Part shown: positions 6,518-13,384 of the stretch, one piece after another
How the letters are laid out: every line of letters starts with the position of its first letter
Position numbering within the stretch: the stretch's first letter is position 1
Assembly: GCA_020052975.1 (NCBI GenBank)
Contig: JAGVOC010000412.1
Span: 1-30,780, forward strand
Reading direction: 5' to 3'
Length of the DNA: 30,780 bases
Origin: Desulfobacterales bacterium
GTDB lineage: Bacteria > Desulfobacterota > Desulfobacteria > Desulfobacterales > RPRI01
Translations under genes and position numbers: made by a program
Notes under the pieces: model-generated
What the model was told of the DNA's origin: nothing
What the model saw: the letters and a program-made list of their open reading frames with translations, nothing else
Databases searched by the model: none

Positions 6518-7428
6518 CATCTGGGTGTCCAATAGACACCCGATTTGTGGACAAGTCTGTTGCTAAACTCATGAACGGGATGAGCGATCAAGCCACTCAG
6601 CGTCTTCTCCACTTCGAGGACTGCAGGGCTGCCATTGATCAATTATTTGCCGAGGCATTGAATTCAAAAGGGTTGTCTGCCTTCGATGAGTTCCTTGATT
6701 TCGTCAAGCGGTTCAACAATCTCTCAGTCTACAACGCAATGCTTGTAAGAATTCAGCGTCCCGGAGCATCTGCGGTTGGCACTCGAAAACAGTGGGGAGA
6801 GAAAGAACGACGCGTCAATCCTGATGCTGTCCCCATAGTAATTCTCCACCCGTTTGGGCCGGTGCGTTTCGTGTATGAGGTTTCCGATACTACAGGCCCC
6901 CCGCTTCCTGGCGAGAACAGCAATGTTCTGTTTGCTGTTGGAGAGCTATCGGGTGATCTTTATGAAAAGACACGCTTATCAGCCATAAAATACGGAATTG
7001 AAGTATTGGAAACTGATAACTACGGAAACTTTCTTGCTGGCACTGCCGCCGGCATGAAGGTTTGTCCCGAAGCCATTGCGGGAAATGGTCATTTTTCTTT
7101 CCGCGTAAAGGTAAATGCCAAACATGATTTGCCAACACGCTATGCAACATTGGCCCACGAATTGGGGCATATTTACTGTGGACATCTCGGCGCTGATTCA
7201 AAAGGCAGATGGTTTGATCGACGCATCATGTCATCAGCGCAGATGGAATTGGAGGCTGAGGCTGTTGCGTTTCTTGTATGTCAGCGCAATGGCGTATCGT
7301 CCCGTTCAAAGGAATACCTTAGTTCCCTGATCCCACGAACCGAGATCGCATCTGTCAGCATGTATGCAATCTTCGAAGCGGCAAATCGTGTGGAATCGAG
7401 AACTTCACCACCCGAGAAACTTAAATAG
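6499..7428 (+). CDS. ArdC-like / ImmA-IrrE-type metallopeptidase
   Basis: A 309-residue protein from the longest start. The C-terminal half contains a zinc-peptidase motif, LAHELGHIYCGH (HELGH), followed by a downstream acidic segment (MELEAEAVAFLV) that can supply the third zinc ligand. The N-terminal half (NNLSVYNAMLVRIQRP ... GTRKQWGEKERRV) resembles the ArdC-type ssDNA-binding domain of anti-restriction proteins. ImmA/IrrE-type enzymes cleave XRE-type repressors. The start is uncertain: 6499 lies inside the end of the resolvase gene, and ATG at 6571 or 6580 is also possible; none has a strong ribosome site. It could act as an anti-restriction or repressor-cleaving factor for a mobile element. 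Confidence 0.8.
   Translation: MRIRSITSGCPIDTRFVDKSVAKLMNGMSDQATQRLLHFEDCRAAIDQLFAEALNSKGLSAFDEFLDFVKRFNNLSVYNAMLVRIQRPGASAVGTRKQWGEKERRVNPDAVPIVILHPFGPVRFVYEVSDTTGPPLPGENSNVLFAVGELSGDLYEKTRLSAIKYGIEVLETDNYGNFLAGTAAGMKVCPEAIAGNGHFSFRVKVNAKHDLPTRYATLAHELGHIYCGHLGADSKGRWFDRRIMSSAQMELEAEAVAFLVCQRNGVSSRSKEYLSSLIPRTEIASVSMYAIFEAANRVESRTSPPEKLK
6523..6541. other. Hairpin after the resolvase gene
   Basis: GGGTGTC (6523-6529), loop CAATA, GACACCC (6535-6541): a perfect 7-bp stem starting 5 bases after the resolvase stop. No T-run follows. It lies inside the longest reading of the peptidase gene, which argues for a later start of that gene. Possible roles are a weak terminator or an mRNA-protecting structure. 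Confidence 0.4.
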
Positions 7429-7623
7429 GACCTTCTTCTTATAACGCCTATTATTAGCCAAATAAAGGTTATCGCATAACGTTATGACTACACAATGACG
7501 CAAAACTAAGAATGGAAAGAAGATGATGAATTGCAGTTGTAGGGAGCCCAATGTTAATTAATTGGAGCAGCGTTCCTGCAATATTGATATGTGTGTACAA
7601 CGCGTGTACAACGCTTTTCTCAA
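7429..7623. repeat. Intergenic region with palindrome and tandem repeat
   Basis: No gene seen. It contains a perfect 12-bp palindrome CATAACGTTATG (7475-7486). It also holds an exact 11-bp tandem duplication of GTGTACAACGC (7593-7603 and 7604-7614). Both repeats contain strings identical to integron core sites (ATAAC/GTTAT and GTACAAC), so they may be cassette debris. No full attC stem could be built. Confidence 0.5.
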
Positions 7624-8325
7624 CTATTTCCTGTTTGAAATTGATTTTATGTAAAATTGAGCGAGATGAAAGTTAGGAACATTTTTCAATTCACCTAAAT
7701 AACGGCTCTTTACACTACCATTGTCTCTTCTATAGTCAATCCAAACATTTCCTCCATTGATATATAACTCATAAACTCTTTTAAGGTCTAAAGTTATCTC
7801 ACCCTCCAGCAGCCGTCGCGTTATTCCAATAAGTGACCTCGCAGGACTCCTATATTTTATGTAATTTTTAGCGATAATAAACTCCTTAAATGATACCTCT
7901 TCTCCGGATTCCATCCGCCATATTAACTCTTTCCATTGCCGAGATATAATCTTGGAAATTATGTAATTATATATATTCAAAACCTTTTCATTATGCACAT
8001 TTGCACTTTTTGGCGTATAGCTTAAAGGTATAAATCCAATCTTATCGTAAGAGAAATAAAGTTCTATCTCCATTCCATCTTTATTTATCAGCTTAATTTC
8101 TGTGTTTTGCCAGTAGAAAGTGAAATTAAAGTTTGTACTTTTTGAAAATACATATATTTCTGATATATCATCCCAATTTATTCTTTTTCCCCTGTAACTA
8201 ATACCGCTGTGATCAGGCGAAATTGAAAAATCACGCATGTCCGCAAGAATGTTGGAAATATCACAGATCATGTTCGTCTTTTCATCTTCGGTTCCCAAAT
8301 GACTACGCAGACCCAGTATCAGCAC
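7624..8325 (-). CDS. Hypothetical protein, start uncertain
   Basis: A soluble, Lys/Ile/Tyr-rich protein of up to 233 residues from a GTG at 8325, on the minus strand. Strand-rich segments (RINWDDISEIYVFS, NFTFYWQNTEIKLI) and a long helical middle are visible. No known family recognised. A strong ribosome site (AGAGGAGAAAGGT) precedes an ATG at 8344, but that frame ends after 13 codons and is +1 to the main frame. One indel between 8325 and 8344 would join them. So either the real start is internal (ATG at codon 19), or the gene has a frameshifted N-terminus. It ends next to the tandem repeat, and the IS1-type transposon inserted 66 bases upstream of the ribosome-site ATG, so its promoter may be cut off. 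Confidence 0.5.
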   Translation of the reverse strand: MLILGLRSHLGTEDEKTNMICDISNILADMRDFSISPDHSGISYRGKRINWDDISEIYVFSKSTNFNFTFYWQNTEIKLINKDGMEIELYFSYDKIGFIPLSYTPKSANVHNEKVLNIYNYIISKIISRQWKELIWRMESGEEVSFKEFIIAKNYIKYRSPARSLIGITRRLLEGEITLDLKRVYELYINGGNVWIDYRRDNGSVKSRYLGELKNVPNFHLAQFYIKSISNRK

Positions 8326-8402
8326 AGATGATACTCGGTGCCATACCTTTCTCCTCTACATATGGTTCGATTATACATTTTACTCATTTAATCAAATATC
8401 CG

Positions 8403-8410
8403 CCCTATTG
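8403..8410. repeat. Target-site duplication, left copy
   Basis: CCCTATTG lies directly outside the left terminal repeat. The same 8 bases follow the right terminal repeat at 13895-13902. IS1-family elements usually duplicate 8-9 bp. Confidence 0.88.
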
Positions 8411-8427
8411 GGTACTGTCCTAATTTG
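8411..8427 (+). repeat. Left terminal inverted repeat of transposon
   Basis: GGTACTGTCCTAATTTG is the perfect reverse complement of 13878-13894. The TAG stop codon of the transposase gene (8420-8422) lies inside it, so the gene reads into the end of the element. Confidence 0.92.
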
Positions 8428-9235
8428 CCATTAAATCCCTAATCTCCCACAAATGATCGGTCACGCCCGCCTCCATAGCAGGAGTCACACGCAGACTGCT
8501 ATGAATCCGCACAAAATTATAATGAGCAAAATGCAGGGCAACCGCTGCTTTCAGATTATCCAGTTTCTTACTGAAAGCATTGGTCAACCTTGTAAAGCGG
8601 CGCATCTGCATACGGATCGTCAAGTTTTGCCTTTCCACATATGATGTAGAAATCCTTGACCTTTTAGGCATACCAGAAACTATGATCTTCTCTGCTCCAA
8701 CGACCTGCGGTGGCGAATATCGTCCGGCACCCATCGGCTCAGCTTCATAGGCTTTTACTATCTGTCCGTAATCAACGTCAGAACCAAAGGCAAGTTCAAC
8801 TGCCTCAATATATGCGGTAAGCGCATCACTGCTTAACTGGACACGATTATCAAGGCGTTCTGATAAGTCCTTAATAAATATCTGTGCGTTTTCTGCTGAC
8901 CGCTTGCCGATTATATATGAAGGAATTAATTTACTGTCTGCATCAAGAGCCACAAAAACCCATTGATCGCCTAATTCCTCTCGATTGTCTGTCTCTGTAA
9001 GGTGACGCTGTTTCTTGCCGACATAGCACCATATCTCGTCAACCTGTAAAGTCTTACAGTTCAAATTGTGCATGGTTGCATCAAGAATACTCTCGCAGTT
9101 CTGCCCGACCCTAACCATAAGGCGCATGATAGTATCCCGGTGAATCCCAGTCATGCGTTCGACTGACCTTATAGAGGAACCTTCTACAAGTGCTGCTATC
9201 GCCATTTCCTGTTTTTCTGCTTTAAGTATATTCAT
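8420..9235 (-). CDS. IS1-family transposase (single long ORF)
   Basis: A 271-residue protein on the minus strand. The N-terminal helix-turn-helix (EGSSIRSVERMTGIHRDTIMRLM) is followed by a DDE catalytic core with D66 (QVDEIWCY), D137 (SSDALTAY) and E201 (SYVERQNLTIRMQ), the IS1 arrangement. It is encoded as one uninterrupted frame, not by the frameshift used in IS1 of E. coli; this is known for the longer IS1 subgroup. The start ATG at 9235 has weak GGAG spacing. It lies downstream of the tRNA-like gene and shares that gene's strong promoter at 9499-9526. It ends with TAG inside the terminal repeat. It binds the inverted repeats and moves the whole 5.5-kb element. Confidence 0.93.
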   Translation of the reverse strand: MNILKAEKQEMAIAALVEGSSIRSVERMTGIHRDTIMRLMVRVGQNCESILDATMHNLNCKTLQVDEIWCYVGKKQRHLTETDNREELGDQWVFVALDADSKLIPSYIIGKRSAENAQIFIKDLSERLDNRVQLSSDALTAYIEAVELAFGSDVDYGQIVKAYEAEPMGAGRYSPPQVVGAEKIIVSGMPKRSRISTSYVERQNLTIRMQMRRFTRLTNAFSKKLDNLKAAVALHFAHYNFVRIHSSLRVTPAMEAGVTDHLWEIRDLMAN

Positions 9236-9286
9236 TTCATGAACTCCATTTGATTAAAGAATAAATATTTGCTATATTAAAGAAAA

Positions 9287-9356
9287 TGGAGCGCCGGGGA
9301 ATTGAACCCCGAACGACCGGGTGTAGAGCCAAGTCTGGGTACCAAACCCGCGCCCC
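9287..9356 (-). tRNA. Atypical tRNA-like gene with putative CUA (amber) anticodon
   Basis: The minus strand folds into a cloverleaf of 70 bases. The acceptor GGGGCGC pairs with GCGCTCC over 7 bp (one G-U). The D arm is GGGT-TTGGT-ACCC with a 5-base loop. The anticodon stem GACTTGG/CCCGGTC (one U-C mismatch) carries the loop CTCTACA, giving anticodon CTA at 9326-9324 with U33. The variable region is GTT, and the T arm is CGGGG-TTCAATT-CCCCG. The discriminator is A and CCA is not encoded. The compact D loop, short variable loop and lengthened anticodon stem are unlike ordinary tRNAs and recall tRNA-Pyl, although the T loop is standard. A C at position 37 is odd. It may be a real suppressor tRNA, a tRNA mimic, or a regulatory structure in the transposase leader. 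Confidence 0.5.
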
Positions 9357-9370
9357 ATTAGGACATCGCC
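9354..9370. repeat. Imperfect internal copy of the right terminal repeat
   Basis: This 17-base stretch matches the right-end repeat at 12 of 17 positions, including the exact 9-mer ATTAGGACA, in the same orientation as the true right end. With the left end at 8411 it would bound a unit of 960 bp, the normal IS1-family size. It overlaps the 5' end of the tRNA-like gene. It could be an ancestral right end or chance. Confidence 0.3.
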
Positions 9371-9372
9371 AC

Positions 9373-9415
9373 GACCCTAAGTCTTTGAGCCAGCCAGCTA
9401 CCAGGACTTAGGGTC
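9373..9415 (-). ncRNA. Leader RNA hairpin upstream of the tRNA-like gene
   Basis: GACCCTAAGTC (9373-9383) and GACTTAGGGTC (9405-9415) are perfect 11-bp complements with a 21-base loop. In the minus-strand transcript this hairpin comes 16 bases before the tRNA-like acceptor. It has no following T-run. It could be a processing signal for the tRNA-like RNA or part of a larger structured RNA. Confidence 0.55.
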
Positions 9416-9478
9416 TTGCTTGTTATAGCCCCCACAGGCGGCGATTCTATGACCGGCAGGGGCTAATTCTCTTCTCAT
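9398..9478 (-). CDS. Putative 26-codon leader peptide ending in TAG
   Basis: The minus-strand transcript begins with GGAGG six bases before an ATG at 9478. The frame runs 26 codons to a TAG at 9400-9398. The same frame then meets only TAG stops (9379-9377 and 9274-9272) until a TAA about 18 bases later, and it runs straight through the tRNA-like gene. The reading start and promoter are strong, but the frame overlaps two RNA hairpins, so translation is uncertain. If the neighbouring RNA is an amber suppressor, this frame would be its nearest target. Confidence 0.3.
   Translation of the reverse strand: MRRELAPAGHRIAACGGYNKQDPKSW
9427..9464 (-). ncRNA. First hairpin of the transposase leader RNA
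   Basis: AGCCCC (9427-9432) pairs with GGGGCT (9459-9464) around a 26-base GC-rich interior; T9426 and A9465 extend it by one pair. It is the first structure in the transcript from the minus promoter and covers the start of the possible leader ORF. Confidence 0.4.
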
Positions 9479-9498
9479 AATCATCCTCCATAAATATT

Positions 9499-9526
9499 AT
9501 TATAAGGATATATTTTATTTTGTCAA
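9499..9526 (-). promoter_or_regulatory. Strong promoter for the tRNA-like RNA and transposase
   Basis: On the minus strand TTGACA (9526-9521) and TATAAT (9504-9499) are perfect sigma-70 boxes with a 16-base spacer. The first structured RNA begins about 35 bases downstream. No other promoter is visible before the transposase, so both are probably on one transcript. Confidence 0.75.
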
Positions 9527-9570
9527 GGTGTTTATCTACGCTAAATTAAAATATATCTCTTTTTTATCTA

Positions 9571-9599
9571 TTGACATTGGCCGATGTTTTCGATATTAT
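9571..9599 (+). promoter_or_regulatory. Promoter of the plus-strand passenger genes
   Basis: TTGACA (9571-9576), 17-base spacer, TATTAT (9594-9599), followed by GGGAGG and the ATG at 9630. It is divergent from the transposase promoter and lies 45 bases from it, so the two may interfere. Confidence 0.75.
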
Positions 9600-9629
9600 A
9601 TCTATAAATAGAAGGGAGGTGCCTATAAA

Positions 9630-10490
9630 ATGGCAGACAATACTCAGGAAGTAGCGAAAAAGAAGCAGACAGTTAGGGGTAAAAGGAGCCCAAATTATCC
9701 GAACATCAATCTTCAAAAAGCAATTTCTATGATATCCGAATTTAATGAGAAGTATCAGCGCAATGCTGTTCCGGCTCCTTTAGCAATGGAAGCCATGGGA
9801 TATGCTATAACGAGCGGTAAGGCTCAATCCATGCTTGCTTCTCTTTCATATTATGATTTAATTCAAGTAGAGAGGGGAGCTTTAGAAACCAAAAAAGTTA
9901 ATCTCACATCATTGGGGGTTACGATACTTAAAAATCCCAATATAAACGCACGAAATCAGGCTATAAAAAAAGCTGCACTAAGCCCTGCGATTTTCAAGAA
10001 ACTGCATGCAAAATTTCCCGATAATGTTCCTCAGGAGCGTTTACTATCATGGGAATTGGAAACTGCATATCAATTCAATCCCAAAAGTATACCTGATTTT
10101 ATTACCATATTTAAGCAAACAATGGACTTTGCAAAAATATATGAAACAGGTATAATAGAAGAAGAAACTGGGACATCAGAAGAGCATAATTTAGATATAG
10201 AGGAAGATAAAAATATGGAAGAAACGCAAAGTCCTGCTGTCAAATTAAAACTTGCATCTGAATATTCTTATACTCCACCAGTAGATGCCAAGGCAGAAAG
10301 GCAAGTGGCAATGTATCCCGTTGGCAGGGATGTTTCTATTCGACTCATCGCTACTGGCCCTATTACGATGAAATCTATAGATAAACTTATTCAAATGTTA
10401 GAAATTAATAAAGAGGATTTCGCAACTGATGATGAACTTGCTATAATTCAACAAGTGAAAGAGAAAGAACGACAAAAGAAAACTGAGTGA
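9630..10490 (+). CDS. Passenger protein with winged-helix-like N-terminus
   Basis: A 286-residue protein. The basic N-terminal tail (KKKQTVRGKRS) is followed by SPNYPNINLQKAISMI and a helix-turn-helix-like block (AMEAMGYAITSGKAQSMLASLSYYDLI) that ends in a beta wing. I know this arrangement from a widespread uncharacterised family of about 200-300 residues often found near mobile or defence genes. The middle region is acidic (EEETGTSEEHNLDIEEDKNMEE) and probably a flexible linker. The C-terminal 60 residues form another small domain. It has its own strong promoter and ribosome site and overlaps the next gene by 4 bases. DNA binding is inferred; function unknown. Confidence 0.65.
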   Translation: MADNTQEVAKKKQTVRGKRSPNYPNINLQKAISMISEFNEKYQRNAVPAPLAMEAMGYAITSGKAQSMLASLSYYDLIQVERGALETKKVNLTSLGVTILKNPNINARNQAIKKAALSPAIFKKLHAKFPDNVPQERLLSWELETAYQFNPKSIPDFITIFKQTMDFAKIYETGIIEEETGTSEEHNLDIEEDKNMEETQSPAVKLKLASEYSYTPPVDAKAERQVAMYPVGRDVSIRLIATGPITMKSIDKLIQMLEINKEDFATDDELAIIQQVKEKERQKKTE

Positions 10491-10795
10491 CAAATCCAGA
10501 CATAGAAGATACAAAACAAGCTGTAGAACGATTACACAACTGTAAGGCTTCTTATATTGAAGAAGTGGCAGTCGTGGAAAAGTTCGGTTTACAGACTGTC
10601 TGGAATGGCATAGTTCACATATTTAAGATTGAAGGTAATCCGAAGGCTGATAAATGCTATGCGTGGTCTTCCCCGATAGAAGGAAGCACAAAGAGACGCT
10701 ACTATGCTGTATTGAAAATCCCGCCAATAGATTCCCCGGAAAGGGCTGTAAGAGCCTCAGTAGTTGCCGATAAAAAGAACAAAGAACACAAATAA
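10487..10795 (+). CDS. Small hypothetical protein, coupled to upstream gene
   Basis: A 102-residue protein with a GTG start in the GTGA overlap with the preceding stop, so it is translationally coupled. The sequence predicts helix, then beta strands around VEKFGLQTVWNGIVHIFKI and CYAWSSPIEGSTKRRYYAVL, and a Lys-rich tail. No motif recognised. The 4-base coupling suggests that it works with the protein at 9630-10490. It ends 28 bases from the convergent restriction gene. Confidence 0.6.
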   Translation: MTNPDIEDTKQAVERLHNCKASYIEEVAVVEKFGLQTVWNGIVHIFKIEGNPKADKCYAWSSPIEGSTKRRYYAVLKIPPIDSPERAVRASVVADKKNKEHK

Positions 10796-10823
10796 CCGCA
10801 GGACAGAGAGTAGTTAGTTTAAG

Positions 10824-13343
10824 TCACGTATTTTCAAGGTTCAGTTTTTGGGTTTGTTTATTTTTTATTTCCTCAATTTGCTTTAGATGTTTATTTATCT
10901 TCTTGCCCATTGCTTCTACTTCGGCAATAAGCCTATCTTGCTGTTTTAGGCCCGGAACGGGTATTTTTATTTTGTTCACTTCTTTTGTTGGGATCATATT
11001 TTTTATTCCAACACCTATGCAATCCCTGACTAATAAATTTTGAATTTTATCGGATTGAAGAATCAATTTTAAATATTTGGGCCGAATAATTTTTTGATTA
11101 ATCTTAAATCGCATAAGAACGGAATTAAATATACCTTTTTCAAAATGTGCGGGAACCAAAGCAACCCTACCTAAAGTACCAGCGCAGGTCATTAAAAGGT
11201 TGTCTTTTTCGATCTTAAATCTTTTAAGTTCCTCATATTTTTCTTTTGTTATGTAATATTGACCGATAGAGAAATCATTTTTAATGATATTGCCTTGTTC
11301 GTAAATTTTATATTCACCTTCTCCTTTTGCAACACAAACAGATTTCTTTATGGAACTTCCAAACGGCCCCCTAGTAATTTCAGCTACTTTTTCAAGTGGA
11401 AGTAAGTTTGTAATTTTCTTTTCTTTATTTTTTAAGAACGGATTAAATAGAGAAAACTTGAGACTATAATTAAATTTATTCTTGTATTCTTCTATCTTCT
11501 TTTTTTGTTCGGATAATTTCTGGATGTTATTAGTGACTGTTTTGATCCTTTCCCTTTTTTCTTTTATTTGTTTTTCATTCTTAATCTCGGAGATCTGCTT
11601 TTTTAAAAGTAACAATTTCTTCTTGTTTTCATCCAATTGTCGTTCTACGGGATTTAAAGGCATTGTTTGCTCATTAAACTCTTTAATGTTAAATATTTTG
11701 TTTGATGAAACATTGAAAATCTTATTCCTTTTAACGAGTTTATTTTTATCTTTAAAATAAACCTCAAGGTCAGAATCACCTTTTATTGCATCTCTTTGAT
11801 TGTTCAGCGTAAAGCCATCATTGTCTATTTCGACAAATTCTATATCATAATCATTGGTAGGTTTTTCTTTTTTCCAAAAAATAATATATGTTTTGGAAAA
11901 AGTATAAGGTAAGAAAACACCTTGGGGTAGGGAGACTAATTTAATGAGTTTCCCTTTCGTCAGTAACTTTTCTCTGATTTGTATGTAATCTTTTTTTGAA
12001 ACTGTGCCTATTATTCCAGAAGGAACAATAAAGATAGAATAACCACCATCTTTTATTACATCCAAAAAGCCTTCCACAAATGCTGGCTCATTTATTTTCT
12101 TACCAAAAGGCATATTTCCAATAGATACATCATAAAGTTGCTTGTGAGATTGTTTGAAGTTTAAAAAATCATAATTCATAATGTTCGTATGGCCATCTCC
12201 TGCAAGAATCATATTCATTTTTGCTATTTCCGAAGTTCTCTTGCTTAACTCAACTCCCCAAACGCATTTTGTTTTGATGCTATTTAATAGTTTCTTGTCG
12301 TCGCCTATTTCTTTCTTTAGTTGTTTGAATATGTTGATTAAAAAACCCCCGGTCCCGCATGTTGGGTCAAAATATGTAATGAGCTGCCCTTTATTGTTTG
12401 TAAGCCATCTGTCTTTCATTACCTCGTTGAGACATTTAATCATGAATTTTACTATGTGCCTCGGCGTAAAATATTCCCCGATATCTGATTTAATACTGCC
12501 GTAATTGATAAAATATTCAAATGCTTCGCCTTTAACATCTAAGTCATAACTATCTAAATTTAATTCCTTTACTATCGCGAAAAGCTCCACTAATAATTTA
12601 CTACCCAAATATTCTTTGATGCTGAATGAAAATTTCTTTTCGAATATTTTAGATATAGTTTCGAATACATTACTTATATTAGTCTCGGTTATATTCAGAT
12701 CTAAATTACCTAAATTGTCTTTCAGTTCTCGAATATGCTTTGTCTCGCCGAACAGGTCTGAGTTTTCTTTTATCAATTTCAAGAATAAGAATGCCATAGT
12801 CAAATGCATTCTCTGATCTGAAGATAGGCCATAGGCTCTCAGTTTATTATTTATCTTGTCAAAAATATCTTTCAGGCTTCTTTGATTCTGAAGAGAAATT
12901 GTGACGGGTTCCTGTAAGTTTGAATTGCTTTTAAAGAAATCGGCGGTTAAATCCTCAGTGCAGTCAATGTAATTTATATCCTCCAAATAAGAGATTTTAT
13001 TGCCGCCTTCATATTTGCTCACGTAGAATGTTTTTAGGTCTGTTATTATTAAAATAAATTTATCTGTCAGTAATTTCTTATTGAATAGAAAATCTGCATA
13101 ATCTAATGCCTGTTTTTTGGCTGCAAGCAAATTGCGATAACGCAGTTTATTTTCGATGATAAAAGTGTATTTCTTGTTATCTTTTAGGTTTTTGATTAGA
13201 AAATCGGGTTTCTTTTTATTACCAAAAATAACATTATAGAAATAATCTTTGTCGGGTTTTAGTTTAATACGGGTTAATTGCTCGATTATTTTTGCATCTA
13301 TTTTATTTGCTTCTGTATCAGTATTAATTATTTGTCTTGTCAT
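10824..13343 (-). CDS. Fused restriction-methylation-specificity enzyme (type IIG-like)
   Basis: An 839-residue protein from ATG 13343, chosen because GGAG lies 5 bases upstream; the TTG at 13361 is weaker. Three parts are seen. Residues 1-130 are a nuclease domain with a PD-(D/E)XK pattern (KKPDFLIK with D47, then FIIENK with E64 and K66), like HsdR_N. Residues about 160-500 are an HsdM-type adenine methyltransferase, with FDPTCGTGGFL around 325-335 for SAM and the catalytic motif IV written NMPF (410-413) instead of the usual NPPF. From about 640 to the end is an HsdS-like target-recognition domain (LPLEKVAEITRGPFGSS) with a closing helix. Coiled, Lys/Glu-rich linkers join them. One chain could therefore cut, methylate and choose the site. 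It is cargo of the transposon; the RHH gene lies 41 bases upstream on the same strand. Confidence 0.85.
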   Translation of the reverse strand: MTRQIINTDTEANKIDAKIIEQLTRIKLKPDKDYFYNVIFGNKKKPDFLIKNLKDNKKYTFIIENKLRYRNLLAAKKQALDYADFLFNKKLLTDKFILIITDLKTFYVSKYEGGNKISYLEDINYIDCTEDLTADFFKSNSNLQEPVTISLQNQRSLKDIFDKINNKLRAYGLSSDQRMHLTMAFLFLKLIKENSDLFGETKHIRELKDNLGNLDLNITETNISNVFETISKIFEKKFSFSIKEYLGSKLLVELFAIVKELNLDSYDLDVKGEAFEYFINYGSIKSDIGEYFTPRHIVKFMIKCLNEVMKDRWLTNNKGQLITYFDPTCGTGGFLINIFKQLKKEIGDDKKLLNSIKTKCVWGVELSKRTSEIAKMNMILAGDGHTNIMNYDFLNFKQSHKQLYDVSIGNMPFGKKINEPAFVEGFLDVIKDGGYSIFIVPSGIIGTVSKKDYIQIREKLLTKGKLIKLVSLPQGVFLPYTFSKTYIIFWKKEKPTNDYDIEFVEIDNDGFTLNNQRDAIKGDSDLEVYFKDKNKLVKRNKIFNVSSNKIFNIKEFNEQTMPLNPVERQLDENKKKLLLLKKQISEIKNEKQIKEKRERIKTVTNNIQKLSEQKKKIEEYKNKFNYSLKFSLFNPFLKNKEKKITNLLPLEKVAEITRGPFGSSIKKSVCVAKGEGEYKIYEQGNIIKNDFSIGQYYITKEKYEELKRFKIEKDNLLMTCAGTLGRVALVPAHFEKGIFNSVLMRFKINQKIIRPKYLKLILQSDKIQNLLVRDCIGVGIKNMIPTKEVNKIKIPVPGLKQQDRLIAEVEAMGKKINKHLKQIEEIKNKQTQKLNLENT

Positions 13344-13384
13344 TTTTTCTCCAAATAACAAGCCTCATTAAGGGAAAGAGGCGA

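Noticed and set aside
6523..6541. Rho-independent terminator after the resolvase
   Set aside because: The 7-bp stem lacks a T-run, so it is listed only as a hairpin.
9322..9342. Alternative anticodon TGG (Pro) for the tRNA-like gene
   Set aside because: Placing the loop on CTTGGCT leaves flanking arms CCAGA and CTACA that do not pair; the CUA alternative gives a 7-bp stem with one mismatch.
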